NCBI GenBank assembly: GCA_022616395.1 | Contig: JAKEEV010000847.1 | Span: 1 to 7,060 of the forward strand | Origin: Planctomycetia bacterium | GTDB taxonomy: Bacteria; Planctomycetota; Planctomycetia; Gemmatales; Gemmataceae | Direction: 5' to 3' | Length of the DNA: 7,060 nucleotides | Part shown: positions 1 through 6,771 of the stretch, in pieces | Layout: the number at the start of each line of letters is the position of its first letter | Position numbering within the stretch: the first letter of the stretch is position 1 | Position numbers and translations under genes: made by a program | Notes under the pieces: model-generated | What the model was told of the DNA's origin: nothing | Databases searched by the model: none | The model's input: the letters and a program-made list of their open reading frames with translations, nothing else

Positions 1-54
1 CCGAAACCGAAGGTTGAGCCAAAACCGAAGGTCGATCCGAAACCGAAGGTTGAC
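1..54 (+). repeat. 18-bp in-frame tandem repeat encoding PKPKV(E/D)
   Basis: Three consecutive 18-bp units (1-18, 19-36, 37-54) follow the pattern CCGAAACCGAAGGTTGAN with 1-4 differences between copies. A more degenerate fourth unit lies around 73-90. Each unit keeps the reading frame and encodes six residues, so copy-number change would lengthen or shorten the tail without a frameshift. The array may extend leftward beyond the window. Confidence 0.75.
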
Positions 55-228
55 CCGGTTCCGCCTCCGAAGCCGAAGGTAGAGCCAAAGAAGGATCCGA
101 AGACGGACCCGAAGAAAGATCCCAAGAAGGAGAAGGACAAGAAGGAAGATAAGAAGGAGAAGGACAAGAAGGGTGATCCGCCGCCCAAGACGGAACCACC
201 CGAACTCGCTCCTTCTCCACGCGGGTGA
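1..228 (+). CDS. C-terminal tail of a Lys/Pro-rich protein (partial, 5' end outside window)
   Basis: Frame 1 is open from the window edge to a TGA at 226-228, giving 75 residues. It is almost entirely Lys, Pro, Asp and Glu. It opens with PKPKVE/PKPKVD hexapeptide repeats, passes through KKDP-type units, then a highly charged block of Lys-Lys-Glu and Lys-Asp (about residues 41-59), and ends in a Pro-rich stretch ELAPSPRG. No catalytic motif or membrane segment is visible in this part. Such low-complexity charged tails are common at the ends of planctomycete and other high-GC bacterial proteins, where they act as flexible linkers or nucleic-acid- or envelope-contacting tails. The function of the full protein cannot be told from here. 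It converges on the kinase gene at 400-3387. The coding call rests on the long in-frame repeat with a clean stop followed by a hairpin. Confidence 0.75.
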   Translation, partial: PKPKVEPKPKVDPKPKVDPVPPPKPKVEPKKDPKTDPKKDPKKEKDKKEDKKEKDKKGDPPPKTEPPELAPSPRG

Positions 229-236
229 TCATTCGG

Positions 237-311
237 GAAACGAAGACCGGCTAAATCCGGGGACTCCAACCAAGCAAGTTGGAGTCCCCGGATTTAGCCG
301 GTCTTCGTTTC
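237..311. terminator. Perfect 34-bp inverted repeat, probable bidirectional terminator between convergent genes
   Basis: The left arm 237-270 is the exact reverse complement of the right arm 278-311, with a 7-nt loop CAAGCAA at 271-277. The stem includes ACCGGCTAAATCCGGGGACT. It starts 8 nt after the stop of the Lys/Pro-rich gene and lies 88 nt beyond the stop of the opposing kinase gene, the expected place for a shared transcription terminator. There is no long T-tract; the arm itself ends in TTCGTTTC. The arm is much longer and more perfect than a usual intrinsic terminator, so a REP-like or miniature mobile repeat is an alternative. Confidence 0.65.
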
Positions 312-336
312 ACCATCCGAAGGCGAAACTCGAAAC

Positions 337-394
337 CCGTCGCTGACGCTTCCGGCTCCGATTAAGAACCGTCGCGACGCTTCCGGCTCTGATT
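337..394. repeat. Tandem pair of ~26-bp GC-rich repeats
   Basis: Copy one (337-363) and copy two (369-394) share the pattern CCGTCGC(T)GACGCTTCCGGCTC(C/T)GATT, differing by one inserted T and one C/T change and separated by 5 nt. The second copy ends 5 nt before the kinase stop codon. They are too short and non-coding to be a gene. I associate the GACGCTTCCGGCTC core with dispersed intergenic repeats in Gemmata-like genomes, but only from memory. Confidence 0.6.
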
Positions 395-399
395 CACCG

Positions 400-3387
400 T
401 CACAGCGGTTGTTTCATCGCCCGCACGCCATCGAGGAGCTTGCGGAACTCCGGTGTGTTGCGGATGGGGTCAAGATCGGGGTCAGTCTCGATGTAGTCGT
501 GACCAAAGCCCGCGCGAAGGGCCAGCGTCAGTAATCGCATGGCCTCAGTGCGCGAACCGGGGCGCGTCTTGTCGAGCAGAGCGTAAATCCCCGCGACCTG
601 ATAGATGTTCCTCGGTGTCGAATCCCGCTTGAGAGCCTCCTGCGCGTCCGCGAGCGCTTCCTTCACATTGCCCAGTCGGGCGTGCAACACTCCGCGGCCA
701 GCTCGCGCCGGAACATAGTCCGGATACATCTTCAGAAGTTGATCGAGCGTCTGGATTGCCTCCTGGGGCTTATCAAGTTTGCTCAACACGTGCGATTTGT
801 TTTGCATCGCGGCCAGCGCACGCGGATTAACTTCCAGTGCGGCCTCGAAGTCCGCAAGCGCCGCGGGAAGATCGGTACTGAGCCGCGCGATTCCCCGCGC
901 GATCAAACTCACATCGTCAGTCGCTTGCTCGCGAAGTCCATCTGCCAGATCTTGCTTCGCTCCCTCACTGTCGCCCTTCAATTCCTTGAGTGTGGCGCGT
1001 TGGAAGAGCACCCGCCCGCGTGGTGCTCCGAGTTCGGCGGCCTTCTCCAGGTCACGCAGACTCGCGTCGAAATCCTTCAGACGCTGGTGCGCAATCGAGC
1101 GGTTCAGATACAGGTCGTAGGCAAGCGGGCGGTTTTGAGATACGTCGGCGAGGTGAGGACGCAACTCGCTCGCCTTGTCGAGATCGGCTTTCGCACGCGC
1201 GTTATCCCACAATCTCAGCGCGACCAACCCGCGAGCGTAGTACCCTCCAGAGTGATCCGGCCACAGCGCAATCGCCGTTGTGTAGCACGCGAACGCATCT
1301 GTCAACTGTCCCAGTTCCTGATGCGCAAGCCCCAAGCTCAGATTCGCCCAGAAGTCGCCCGGTTCAAGTTCCACCGACCGCCGAAGTAACTCAATCGCCA
1401 CTCGGAACCGGCCACCGGTTAGCGCCTCGGTTCCGGAGAGGAAGTAGTCCCGCGCGGTCACGAGGCTGGTTTCCTTCGCCCGGTCGGTGGAACGAGTTGC
1501 CTCCGCGTCCTTGCCGAGTCGGCGGAACAACTCCGCTCGCTGTTCCCAGACGGCTCGCGGAGTGTCCCCTCCGGCCACTCGCTCCGCCAGAGCGTTCACC
1601 CGGATCGCTTCTCCCAAAGGACCGTTCTCGCCAGTGCCGGGCTTGGCTCGAAGTCCATACCCGCGCGCCAGAAGCAAGCACGTCTCGGTGAGTCGGGCAC
1701 GAATCCGCTTCTGCTCGGCCGCGGGGAGCCGCTGAAACGAGTTGCGCCATTCCCACTGATCGTCCTCGGGAAGTCCGTAGCGTGCCAGAATCGCCTTGCA
1801 CTGAGCAATCCCGGCGGTGAGCGTTTCCGGGTCAGGAGCCTTCGTGCTGAGCAAGTAATGAGCGGCTTTCAGGTCTTCATCCACTTGCCGGGCTGTCGAT
1901 GCGGCCACGGTGCGTTCCGATTCGAGAACTGCCTTCGCCGCCGCGAGGTCCAGTTCCTGTTGTCGGGTGATCGCGGCCGCCTCCGCGCGCTTGGCCCGAT
2001 CGGTCGCCGCGAAGATTGCCAGCAGGCACATGCAGAGAGTTGCCGCCGTGGCTGTTCCCAGGCTCAAGTTTGAACTGAACCGAGGATGACGCTTCCCCCA
2101 CTTGCGAAGTCGCTCGCGGATCGAAGGAACCCGGACGTGGTGAAGCGGCTGGTGAGTGCGGTGCAAGTCGAGATCGTCTCGAAGATCGGCCGCGGATTGA
2201 TACCTGCGTGCTGGGTCTGGCTCCAGGCACTTGCGAACAATCGCTTCCAGCCCCGGAGAGACACTCTTGTTGAGTCTCCGGAGACGCGGAGGACGACCCG
2301 ACCGCTCGGCCAGCATCTGGGGCAACTCCTCCTCCAAGTTCCCGGTTGGGATTCGGAAGGGGTGTTCTCCCGTGAGCAGTTCAAACAGGATGATTCCCAG
2401 CGCGTAGACATCGCTGCGTGCATCCGTGGCTGGGATTCGGTCGCGCACGGATTGGAGATGTTCCGGGGCCATGTAAGGAAGCGTTCCGCCAACGGGCGAA
2501 CCCGGAGCCGCGACCCGGAGGCGAAGATCCTCGGACACTCCGAAGTCCAAAAGCATCGGTTCGCCTTCATCCGTGAGCAGAACGTTCGCCGGTTTGAGGT
2601 CGTTGTGCAAAATGCCGTGCGCGTGAGCGTGTTCCAGTCCGTCCGCCAGCCGCGCGCCGATCCAACAGACCGCGTCCGGGTAAGTGATGTCACGCAACAC
2701 CTCAACCGGTCGACTTCGGCGCGCGGGTCCGCGTGCGATTCGCAACTGCTCTTCAAATACCTCTGCTGTCGTGGAGGGCGTCCCGGACAGTTTGGGACCG
2801 GTCCCCGCGCTCGGTCTTGACCCCAGAGCGGGAATGTTGGTCTCGTCGGTGAGAAGTCTGAGTGTTTCGAGCAACTGCCGACCGGTGGCGGGGACCGTGG
2901 CGTGCTTGTGGAACCGGCGGAGGAGGTGTTCGAGTGTCGCAACTCCAAAGAACGGCATACAGACCGCCTGGAACAGCCCGGCCTTGTGAGTGGAGTAAAT
3001 CGGAACGATGTTTGTGTGTTGAAGCCGGGCGAGAGTTTGCGCCTCGCTACTGAGGTCTGGCGAAACTTTCAGAGCCACGAATCGGTCGGCCAAAGCTCCC
3101 TGGCGGGCAAGATAAACGCGCCCAAACGTTCCTCGACCAAGCACCGCCACCAGATCAAACCCGGCCAGTTGACTGCCGACTTCGGGGAAGCGTTCCAGGG
3201 CGGCTCGCAGGTGAGTTGCCGCCGCCGGATCGGACTTCCGCAAGTGGTCGAGGATGGCCGCGGGTTCGAGATTGGCTTCGGCTGGCAGCGGTTTGCCGGC
3301 CCAGTTTCGGATCGTCCCCGCGTCGGCGGTGGCGTGTGGAAGGGATTCTGGCTGAGTCGGAGGCGGACGGAGATCAAGCGTACTCAT
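400..3387 (-). CDS. Transmembrane Ser/Thr protein kinase with C-terminal TPR repeats
   Basis: This is a Hanks-type kinase of about 995 residues, predicted to phosphorylate Ser/Thr on partner proteins from the inner face of the membrane. Numbering is from ATG 3387. The Gly-rich loop LGRGTFGRVYLAR is at 83-95, the ATP-anchoring Lys at 107 in VALKV, and a likely helix-C Glu at 115. An insert of about 75 residues (160-235) splits the N- and C-lobes. The catalytic loop HNDLKPANVL is at 261-270 (Asp263, Lys265, Asn268), DFG at 281-283, APE at 307-309 and SDVYALG at 325-331. In the catalytic loop HRD is replaced by HND, so this is a non-RD kinase. One hydrophobic segment lies at about 441-461, then an Ala/Glu/Arg-rich probable coiled coil to about 510. 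TPR-like helical repeats run from about 649 to 930, and the ending DPDLDPIRNTPEFRKLL is typical of planctomycete kinase-TPR proteins. The start is uncertain: an in-frame GTG at 3447 adds 20 residues and has AAGGGG only 3 nt upstream, while ATG 3387 has no clear ribosome-binding site but better codon use. It converges with the gene at 1-228 and diverges from the protease gene. Confidence 0.93.
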   Translation of the reverse strand: MSTLDLRPPPTQPESLPHATADAGTIRNWAGKPLPAEANLEPAAILDHLRKSDPAAATHLRAALERFPEVGSQLAGFDLVAVLGRGTFGRVYLARQGALADRFVALKVSPDLSSEAQTLARLQHTNIVPIYSTHKAGLFQAVCMPFFGVATLEHLLRRFHKHATVPATGRQLLETLRLLTDETNIPALGSRPSAGTGPKLSGTPSTTAEVFEEQLRIARGPARRSRPVEVLRDITYPDAVCWIGARLADGLEHAHAHGILHNDLKPANVLLTDEGEPMLLDFGVSEDLRLRVAAPGSPVGGTLPYMAPEHLQSVRDRIPATDARSDVYALGIILFELLTGEHPFRIPTGNLEEELPQMLAERSGRPPRLRRLNKSVSPGLEAIVRKCLEPDPARRYQSAADLRDDLDLHRTHQPLHHVRVPSIRERLRKWGKRHPRFSSNLSLGTATAATLCMCLLAIFAATDRAKRAEAAAITRQQELDLAAAKAVLESERTVAASTARQVDEDLKAAHYLLSTKAPDPETLTAGIAQCKAILARYGLPEDDQWEWRNSFQRLPAAEQKRIRARLTETCLLLARGYGLRAKPGTGENGPLGEAIRVNALAERVAGGDTPRAVWEQRAELFRRLGKDAEATRSTDRAKETSLVTARDYFLSGTEALTGGRFRVAIELLRRSVELEPGDFWANLSLGLAHQELGQLTDAFACYTTAIALWPDHSGGYYARGLVALRLWDNARAKADLDKASELRPHLADVSQNRPLAYDLYLNRSIAHQRLKDFDASLRDLEKAAELGAPRGRVLFQRATLKELKGDSEGAKQDLADGLREQATDDVSLIARGIARLSTDLPAALADFEAALEVNPRALAAMQNKSHVLSKLDKPQEAIQTLDQLLKMYPDYVPARAGRGVLHARLGNVKEALADAQEALKRDSTPRNIYQVAGIYALLDKTRPGSRTEAMRLLTLALRAGFGHDYIETDPDLDPIRNTPEFRKLLDGVRAMKQPL

Positions 3388-3719
3388 TGGGCGGAGTGGT
3401 GTTAGAGGGGGATCAGGAGGGCGTTCCGCGGTGACGGAACACTCCACTTACCCCTTAGCACACAACCAAGCGGTCGGCGCGTTAACAGGTGTGTAAATCG
3501 CGATTATCAGAAGAGTTGAAATATCCTCTTTAATTTGACTCACCGGAATTTTCAGCTAGGTTTCGCCACGCGGCACTGCGCGGGAAGTTCGCATTTTGAG
3601 GCTCCAAAACACTCTTTGAAGCGTTGCGGACCCACAAAACACGGCTTTCTTGCGTGAGGAGCCACCCTGACCCCCTGCCGAACCTGCCCCGGTCGGCCGC
3701 CCACAAAACGAGAACTGCA
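3388..3719. promoter_or_regulatory. Divergent intergenic region with AT-rich promoter-bearing core
   Basis: About 330 bp separate the kinase start from the protease start. The stretch 3490-3560 is the most AT-rich part of the window, as expected for divergent promoters. It holds a perfect 10-bp palindrome AATCGCGATT (3496-3505), a possible operator. This overlaps a -10-like GATAAT reading toward the kinase (complement of 3503-3508), for which I find no good -35. A 10-bp direct repeat CCCACAAAAC occurs at 3631-3640 and 3700-3709. No RNA gene or convincing small ORF is visible. The segment 3388-3447 would be coding if the kinase starts at GTG 3447. Confidence 0.5.
3535..3562 (+). promoter_or_regulatory. 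Weak sigma-70-like promoter candidate for the metalloprotease gene
   Basis: TTGACT (3535-3540) matches five of six bases of the -35 consensus. A 16-bp spacer leads to TAGGTT (3557-3562), which matches only three of six bases of the -10 consensus. It lies about 160 bp upstream of the ATG at 3720 and points toward it. Planctomycete promoters are poorly defined, so this is only a candidate. Confidence 0.22.
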
Positions 3720-5711
3720 ATGAACCAGTCGCTCCCGTCCCAGCGTCTGTCGTTCGAGTTGCTTGAAGATCGCCTCACCCCAGCATTCGGCACTCCCTGG
3801 TATGATGGGACAAGCCTCACCCTGAGTTTCGTCCCGGATGGAACCGACATCTCTGGCGAAACCAGCAATCTTTCAGAGCTGCTTGGGTCCGCACTCACCC
3901 AGTCACAATGGAAACGGGAGATTCTCCGCGCCTATCAGAGCTGGTCGGCTCGGGCGAACCTCAACGTCGGGCTTGTCGCTGATGGCGGACAAGCGATGGG
4001 CATCTCGGGTGCTCCTCAAGCCGACATCCGGTTCGGTGACATCCGAATCGGGGCCAGACCGCTCTCGGCTCCCGGCACCGACTACTCGACGATGGCGGGC
4101 GCGGCTGGGTTCGATTACAACAGTAAGACCTGGGCGGGCGATCTGGTCTTCAACAGCCAGTATCAATTCGGAATTGGCGGGACACTCGGTCAGCAGAGCG
4201 ATCTGTTCACCGTGGCTCTTCACGAAGCGGGCCACTCCTTCGGCTTCGCGGACTCGCACAGCGATTCAACCTCGGTCATGTGGGCAAGGTACGAGGGGGT
4301 TCGCACGGACCTTGCCGAACAAGACATCACCGCGCTTCAGGACCTCTACGGCGTCCGGGTGGACGATCAATTCGAGGGGCAATCGGGCAACGGAACTCTC
4401 GCGACTGCTTACAACCTCACGACCAACGGGAATCTGCTCGCGGTTTCAGGCGACATCACCCGGCTGACAGACGTGGACTACTACTCGTTCACGACGCCCG
4501 ATGCGCTCAGTGGTGTGGGTGGGTTGACAGTGGACCTCCAGGCATCGGGGATCAGCCTGTTGACGTCACGGGTCACGGTCTTCGACTCGCAGGGTCAGAT
4601 GGTCGCCAGTGCGCAGAGCACCGACCCGCTGGCCAACAACCTGTCGTTCGCGATCCCGAACTATCAGGTGTCCTCGACGTATGTCGTGAAGGTCGAGGGG
4701 AGCGGAAGCGATGTGTTCTCGATTGGCGCGTATGTCCTGAAACTCAACTACTCCTCCAGCGCTTCCACCGGGTCGGGAAGCCTTGATCCAAGTGCAATGG
4801 TGACCACTGCCTACTTCACCAACACCGAACTGACCATCTCGAACACCACACTCACGGCGGCAGCCACTCTGACTCCGGTCAGCACCAGCAGTCTGGCCAA
4901 CACCTTTACCCTCACGGGTGCGATTGACAGCTCAACGGATGTGGACTGGTTCACGATCACGCCGAGCGCCTCCACGCAGTTCACCGGAACGCTCTTCGTC
5001 GGGGCAATCATGGCGACCGACGGGTTGCGCCCAGAGGTGTCGGTGTACAACACGGCCGGCGAGTTGCTTTCGAGCGTCGTGACGATGAACGAGGACGGGG
5101 CGTATCAAGTTCAACTGGCGAGCGCGGTCGCGGGCACGACCTATCACATTCGCGTCTCGGCCGCGGATTCGACCAGCTTGCGAAGTACGGGAACTTACGC
5201 TCTGGGTGCGACTCTGGCTCCGGTGGGCACGACTCAGTTCGACGACGTCGTTTCGGACACGCTCTCGGCGGCCGAATCGGTCCAGTACAGCAAGATGGAG
5301 GTGGCCGGCGACCGGTTAACTCAGTTCGCGTTGACCGCGACCGGCGGATCAACTTCAGCGACGACGGCGGTTCGGATGAGTGTGTTCGACTCGGCCGGGC
5401 ATCTGGTCTTCACCACGGTCGCGGTTGCCGGTCAATCTCTCAGCACAGCAGCGGTGTGGCTCCCCTCCGGCGACTACACGGTGGCCTTCAACGCGGCCAC
5501 GCAAGACGGCTCGAGCATCGAATCGTTGGGGTTGGCGGTCGAGGCCCGCACACTGAGCGACCCGATTGATCCTTACGTCGAGAATCCCACCAGCCCGCCC
5601 GCTCCCCAGAGTCCGATTTCGATTGCGGCCCCGACTACCGACCAGCCGGTTGGCCCCATTCTCGACCCGATCACCAACCCGTTCCTGGGTCTGTTCGGGT
5701 TCTGGTCCTGA
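3720..5711 (+). CDS. Secreted/surface metzincin-like zinc metalloprotease with PPC-like domains
   Basis: This 663-residue protein is predicted to be an extracytoplasmic zinc protease. The N-terminus has RLSFELLEDRLTPA at residues 9-22, the motif found at the start of many planctomycete exported proteins; there is no classical hydrophobic signal-peptide core. A matrixin-like catalytic domain covers about 24-213. Its zinc motif HEAGHSFGFAD starts at His168 (His168, Glu169, His172, Asp178), with Met187 in SVMW as the Met-turn and the matrixin-type ending DITALQDLYG at 202-211. The third zinc ligand position is Asp rather than His, although His180 is two residues on. Three beta-rich segments follow: PPC-like 1 at about 225-345 (DVDYYSF at 251), PPC-like 2 at about 385-498 (DVDWFTI at 407) and a more diverged third at about 501-610. 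A Pro-rich tail (611-663) ends in a short hydrophobic NPFLGLFGFWS; no PEP-CTERM or LPXTG signal is seen. ATG 3720 is preferred over an upstream TTG at 3624 because the LEDRLTP motif normally lies within the first 25 or so residues. The ribosome-binding site is weak (GAGA). Confidence 0.9.
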   Translation: MNQSLPSQRLSFELLEDRLTPAFGTPWYDGTSLTLSFVPDGTDISGETSNLSELLGSALTQSQWKREILRAYQSWSARANLNVGLVADGGQAMGISGAPQADIRFGDIRIGARPLSAPGTDYSTMAGAAGFDYNSKTWAGDLVFNSQYQFGIGGTLGQQSDLFTVALHEAGHSFGFADSHSDSTSVMWARYEGVRTDLAEQDITALQDLYGVRVDDQFEGQSGNGTLATAYNLTTNGNLLAVSGDITRLTDVDYYSFTTPDALSGVGGLTVDLQASGISLLTSRVTVFDSQGQMVASAQSTDPLANNLSFAIPNYQVSSTYVVKVEGSGSDVFSIGAYVLKLNYSSSASTGSGSLDPSAMVTTAYFTNTELTISNTTLTAAATLTPVSTSSLANTFTLTGAIDSSTDVDWFTITPSASTQFTGTLFVGAIMATDGLRPEVSVYNTAGELLSSVVTMNEDGAYQVQLASAVAGTTYHIRVSAADSTSLRSTGTYALGATLAPVGTTQFDDVVSDTLSAAESVQYSKMEVAGDRLTQFALTATGGSTSATTAVRMSVFDSAGHLVFTTVAVAGQSLSTAAVWLPSGDYTVAFNAATQDGSSIESLGLAVEARTLSDPIDPYVENPTSPPAPQSPISIAAPTTDQPVGPILDPITNPFLGLFGFWS

Positions 5712-5735
5712 CCGCCGGGACTCCTGACCGGCGGT
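5711..5735 (+). terminator. GC-rich hairpin at the end of the metalloprotease gene
   Basis: ACCGCCGG (5711-5718) pairs perfectly with CCGGCGGT (5728-5735) across a 9-nt loop. The stem begins on the last base of the TGA stop. There is no T-run after it, so it could equally be an mRNA 3'-end stabiliser. It sits between two same-strand genes and argues against simple co-transcription. Confidence 0.45.
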
Positions 5736-5831
5736 TCCTGCCTGACTTCCAACCCGAAAGAACCACCCCGCGTTCTCTCTGCTTTCGCCATGCGTCCGAG
5801 GTTATCGCCCAAACTCGTCCCACCACGCATT

Positions 5832-5835
5832 GGAG
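5832..5835 (+). promoter_or_regulatory. Ribosome-binding site deciding the FHA-GGDEF start
   Basis: GGAG lies 9 nt upstream of ATG 5845. It overlaps the alternative TTG start at 5830, which would add only five residues (encoded by TTG GAG TTC ACT CTC), so the ATG is favoured. Confidence 0.55.
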
Positions 5836-5844
5836 TTCACTCTC

Positions 5845-6762
5845 ATGACTGCTGAACTGCCCCCTCCCAGTACCGAAGATTCGGTCCAGACGTTTCGTAC
5901 CCCGAAAAGTGAACTGGTTCGGGCCGTCAACGACGCGGCCTGCCTGGTCTACATTTACCCAACCGGACCGCAGATGGGCACGCGTTACGCGCTCAATGGC
6001 GAACCGGTCTTCATCGGTCGGCAAGAGGATTGCGTTGTTCGCAATACCGATGGCTCGGTCTCGCGCTACCACGCCAAACTCGTGCGCGGAAACGATGGCG
6101 AATACACCGTCAGCGACCTCAACAGCACCAATGGCACGTTCGTCAACAATCAGCGCAAGCAAGAGGGAGTGTTGCGCGATGGGGACTATTTACGCATCGG
6201 CAACTGCATTTATCGCTTCCTCGCGGGCGGGAACATCGAAGCCGAGTATCACGAGGAGATTTATCGCCTGACGGTTCTGGATGGGTTGACTCAGGTTCAC
6301 AACCGCCGGTATCTGACGGAGTTTTTGGACCGCGAGATTGCCCGCAGTCACCGACATAACCGCTCGCTGGCTCTGGTGATGTTCGACATCGATCACTTCA
6401 AGGCGATCAACGACAATTACGGACACCTGACAGGCGACATGACATTGCGGGAACTATCCACTCGCGTCAAGGCGGTTGTGAGGCAAGATGAACTCCTGGC
6501 TCGCTATGGAGGAGAGGAGTTCGCGGTGGTGCTTCCCGAAGCAGAATTGGCGGAGGCACGATTGATCGCGGAGCGCATCCGCGCGGTCACGGAATCGCAC
6601 CCCTTCGTGTTTAACGGAGTCAGCTACACGGTGACGGTGAGCCTGGGCGGCGCGATCACCCGCCCGGCCGCTCAACTCAACACAACCGAGATCATCGCCG
6701 AGGCGGATGCCAATCTGTACAAGGCCAAGCTCGCGGGCCGAAATCGGGCGATTGTTGGCTAA
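5845..6762 (+). CDS. FHA-GGDEF diguanylate cyclase
   Basis: This 305-residue soluble protein is predicted to make c-di-GMP from two GTP under control of a phosphothreonine-binding FHA domain. The FHA domain spans about 33-125: FIGR at 56-59, SVSRYHAKL at 71-79 and DLNSTNGTFVNN at 91-102 hold the usual phosphopeptide-contacting Arg, Ser, His and Asn positions. A short linker with YHEEIYRLTVLDGLTQVHNRRYL (from residue 135) leads to the GGDEF domain. That domain has FDIDHFKAINDNYGHLTGD at 180-198 (metal-binding Asp181) and an intact active site GGEEF at 222-226. The product-inhibition I-site position reads RQDE (213-216), so the usual RxxD is RxxE. The C-terminal part has the typical VTVSLGGA and ADANLYKAKLAGRNR. 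No membrane segment is seen. The FHA-linker-GGDEF layout is the same as in Bdellovibrio DgcB and related deltaproteobacterial cyclases. The gene lies 133 bp after the metalloprotease gene. Confidence 0.95.
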   Translation: MTAELPPPSTEDSVQTFRTPKSELVRAVNDAACLVYIYPTGPQMGTRYALNGEPVFIGRQEDCVVRNTDGSVSRYHAKLVRGNDGEYTVSDLNSTNGTFVNNQRKQEGVLRDGDYLRIGNCIYRFLAGGNIEAEYHEEIYRLTVLDGLTQVHNRRYLTEFLDREIARSHRHNRSLALVMFDIDHFKAINDNYGHLTGDMTLRELSTRVKAVVRQDELLARYGGEEFAVVLPEAELAEARLIAERIRAVTESHPFVFNGVSYTVTVSLGGAITRPAAQLNTTEIIAEADANLYKAKLAGRNRAIVG

Positions 6763-6771
6763 GGCCAAGTA

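Noticed and set aside
682..1691. Open frames on the + strand opposite the TPR region (235, 113 and 233 aa)
   Set aside because: Antisense to clear TPR coding sequence, low-complexity composition, and no homology that I recognise.
2064..2948. Open frames of 244 aa (+) and 294 aa (-) inside the kinase gene
   Set aside because: Their translations are Arg/Ser-rich with no recognisable motifs, while the main frame carries all kinase motifs. They are by-products of high GC content.
3624..3719. N-terminal extension of the metalloprotease from TTG 3624
   Set aside because: It would place the LEDRLTP motif about 45 residues in, uses a rare start, and adds an Arg/Pro/His-rich stretch. ATG 3720 fits the family better.
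5671..6162. 163-aa minus-strand open frame across the protease end and the FHA start
   Set aside because: Antisense to two well-supported genes; no recognisable motif.
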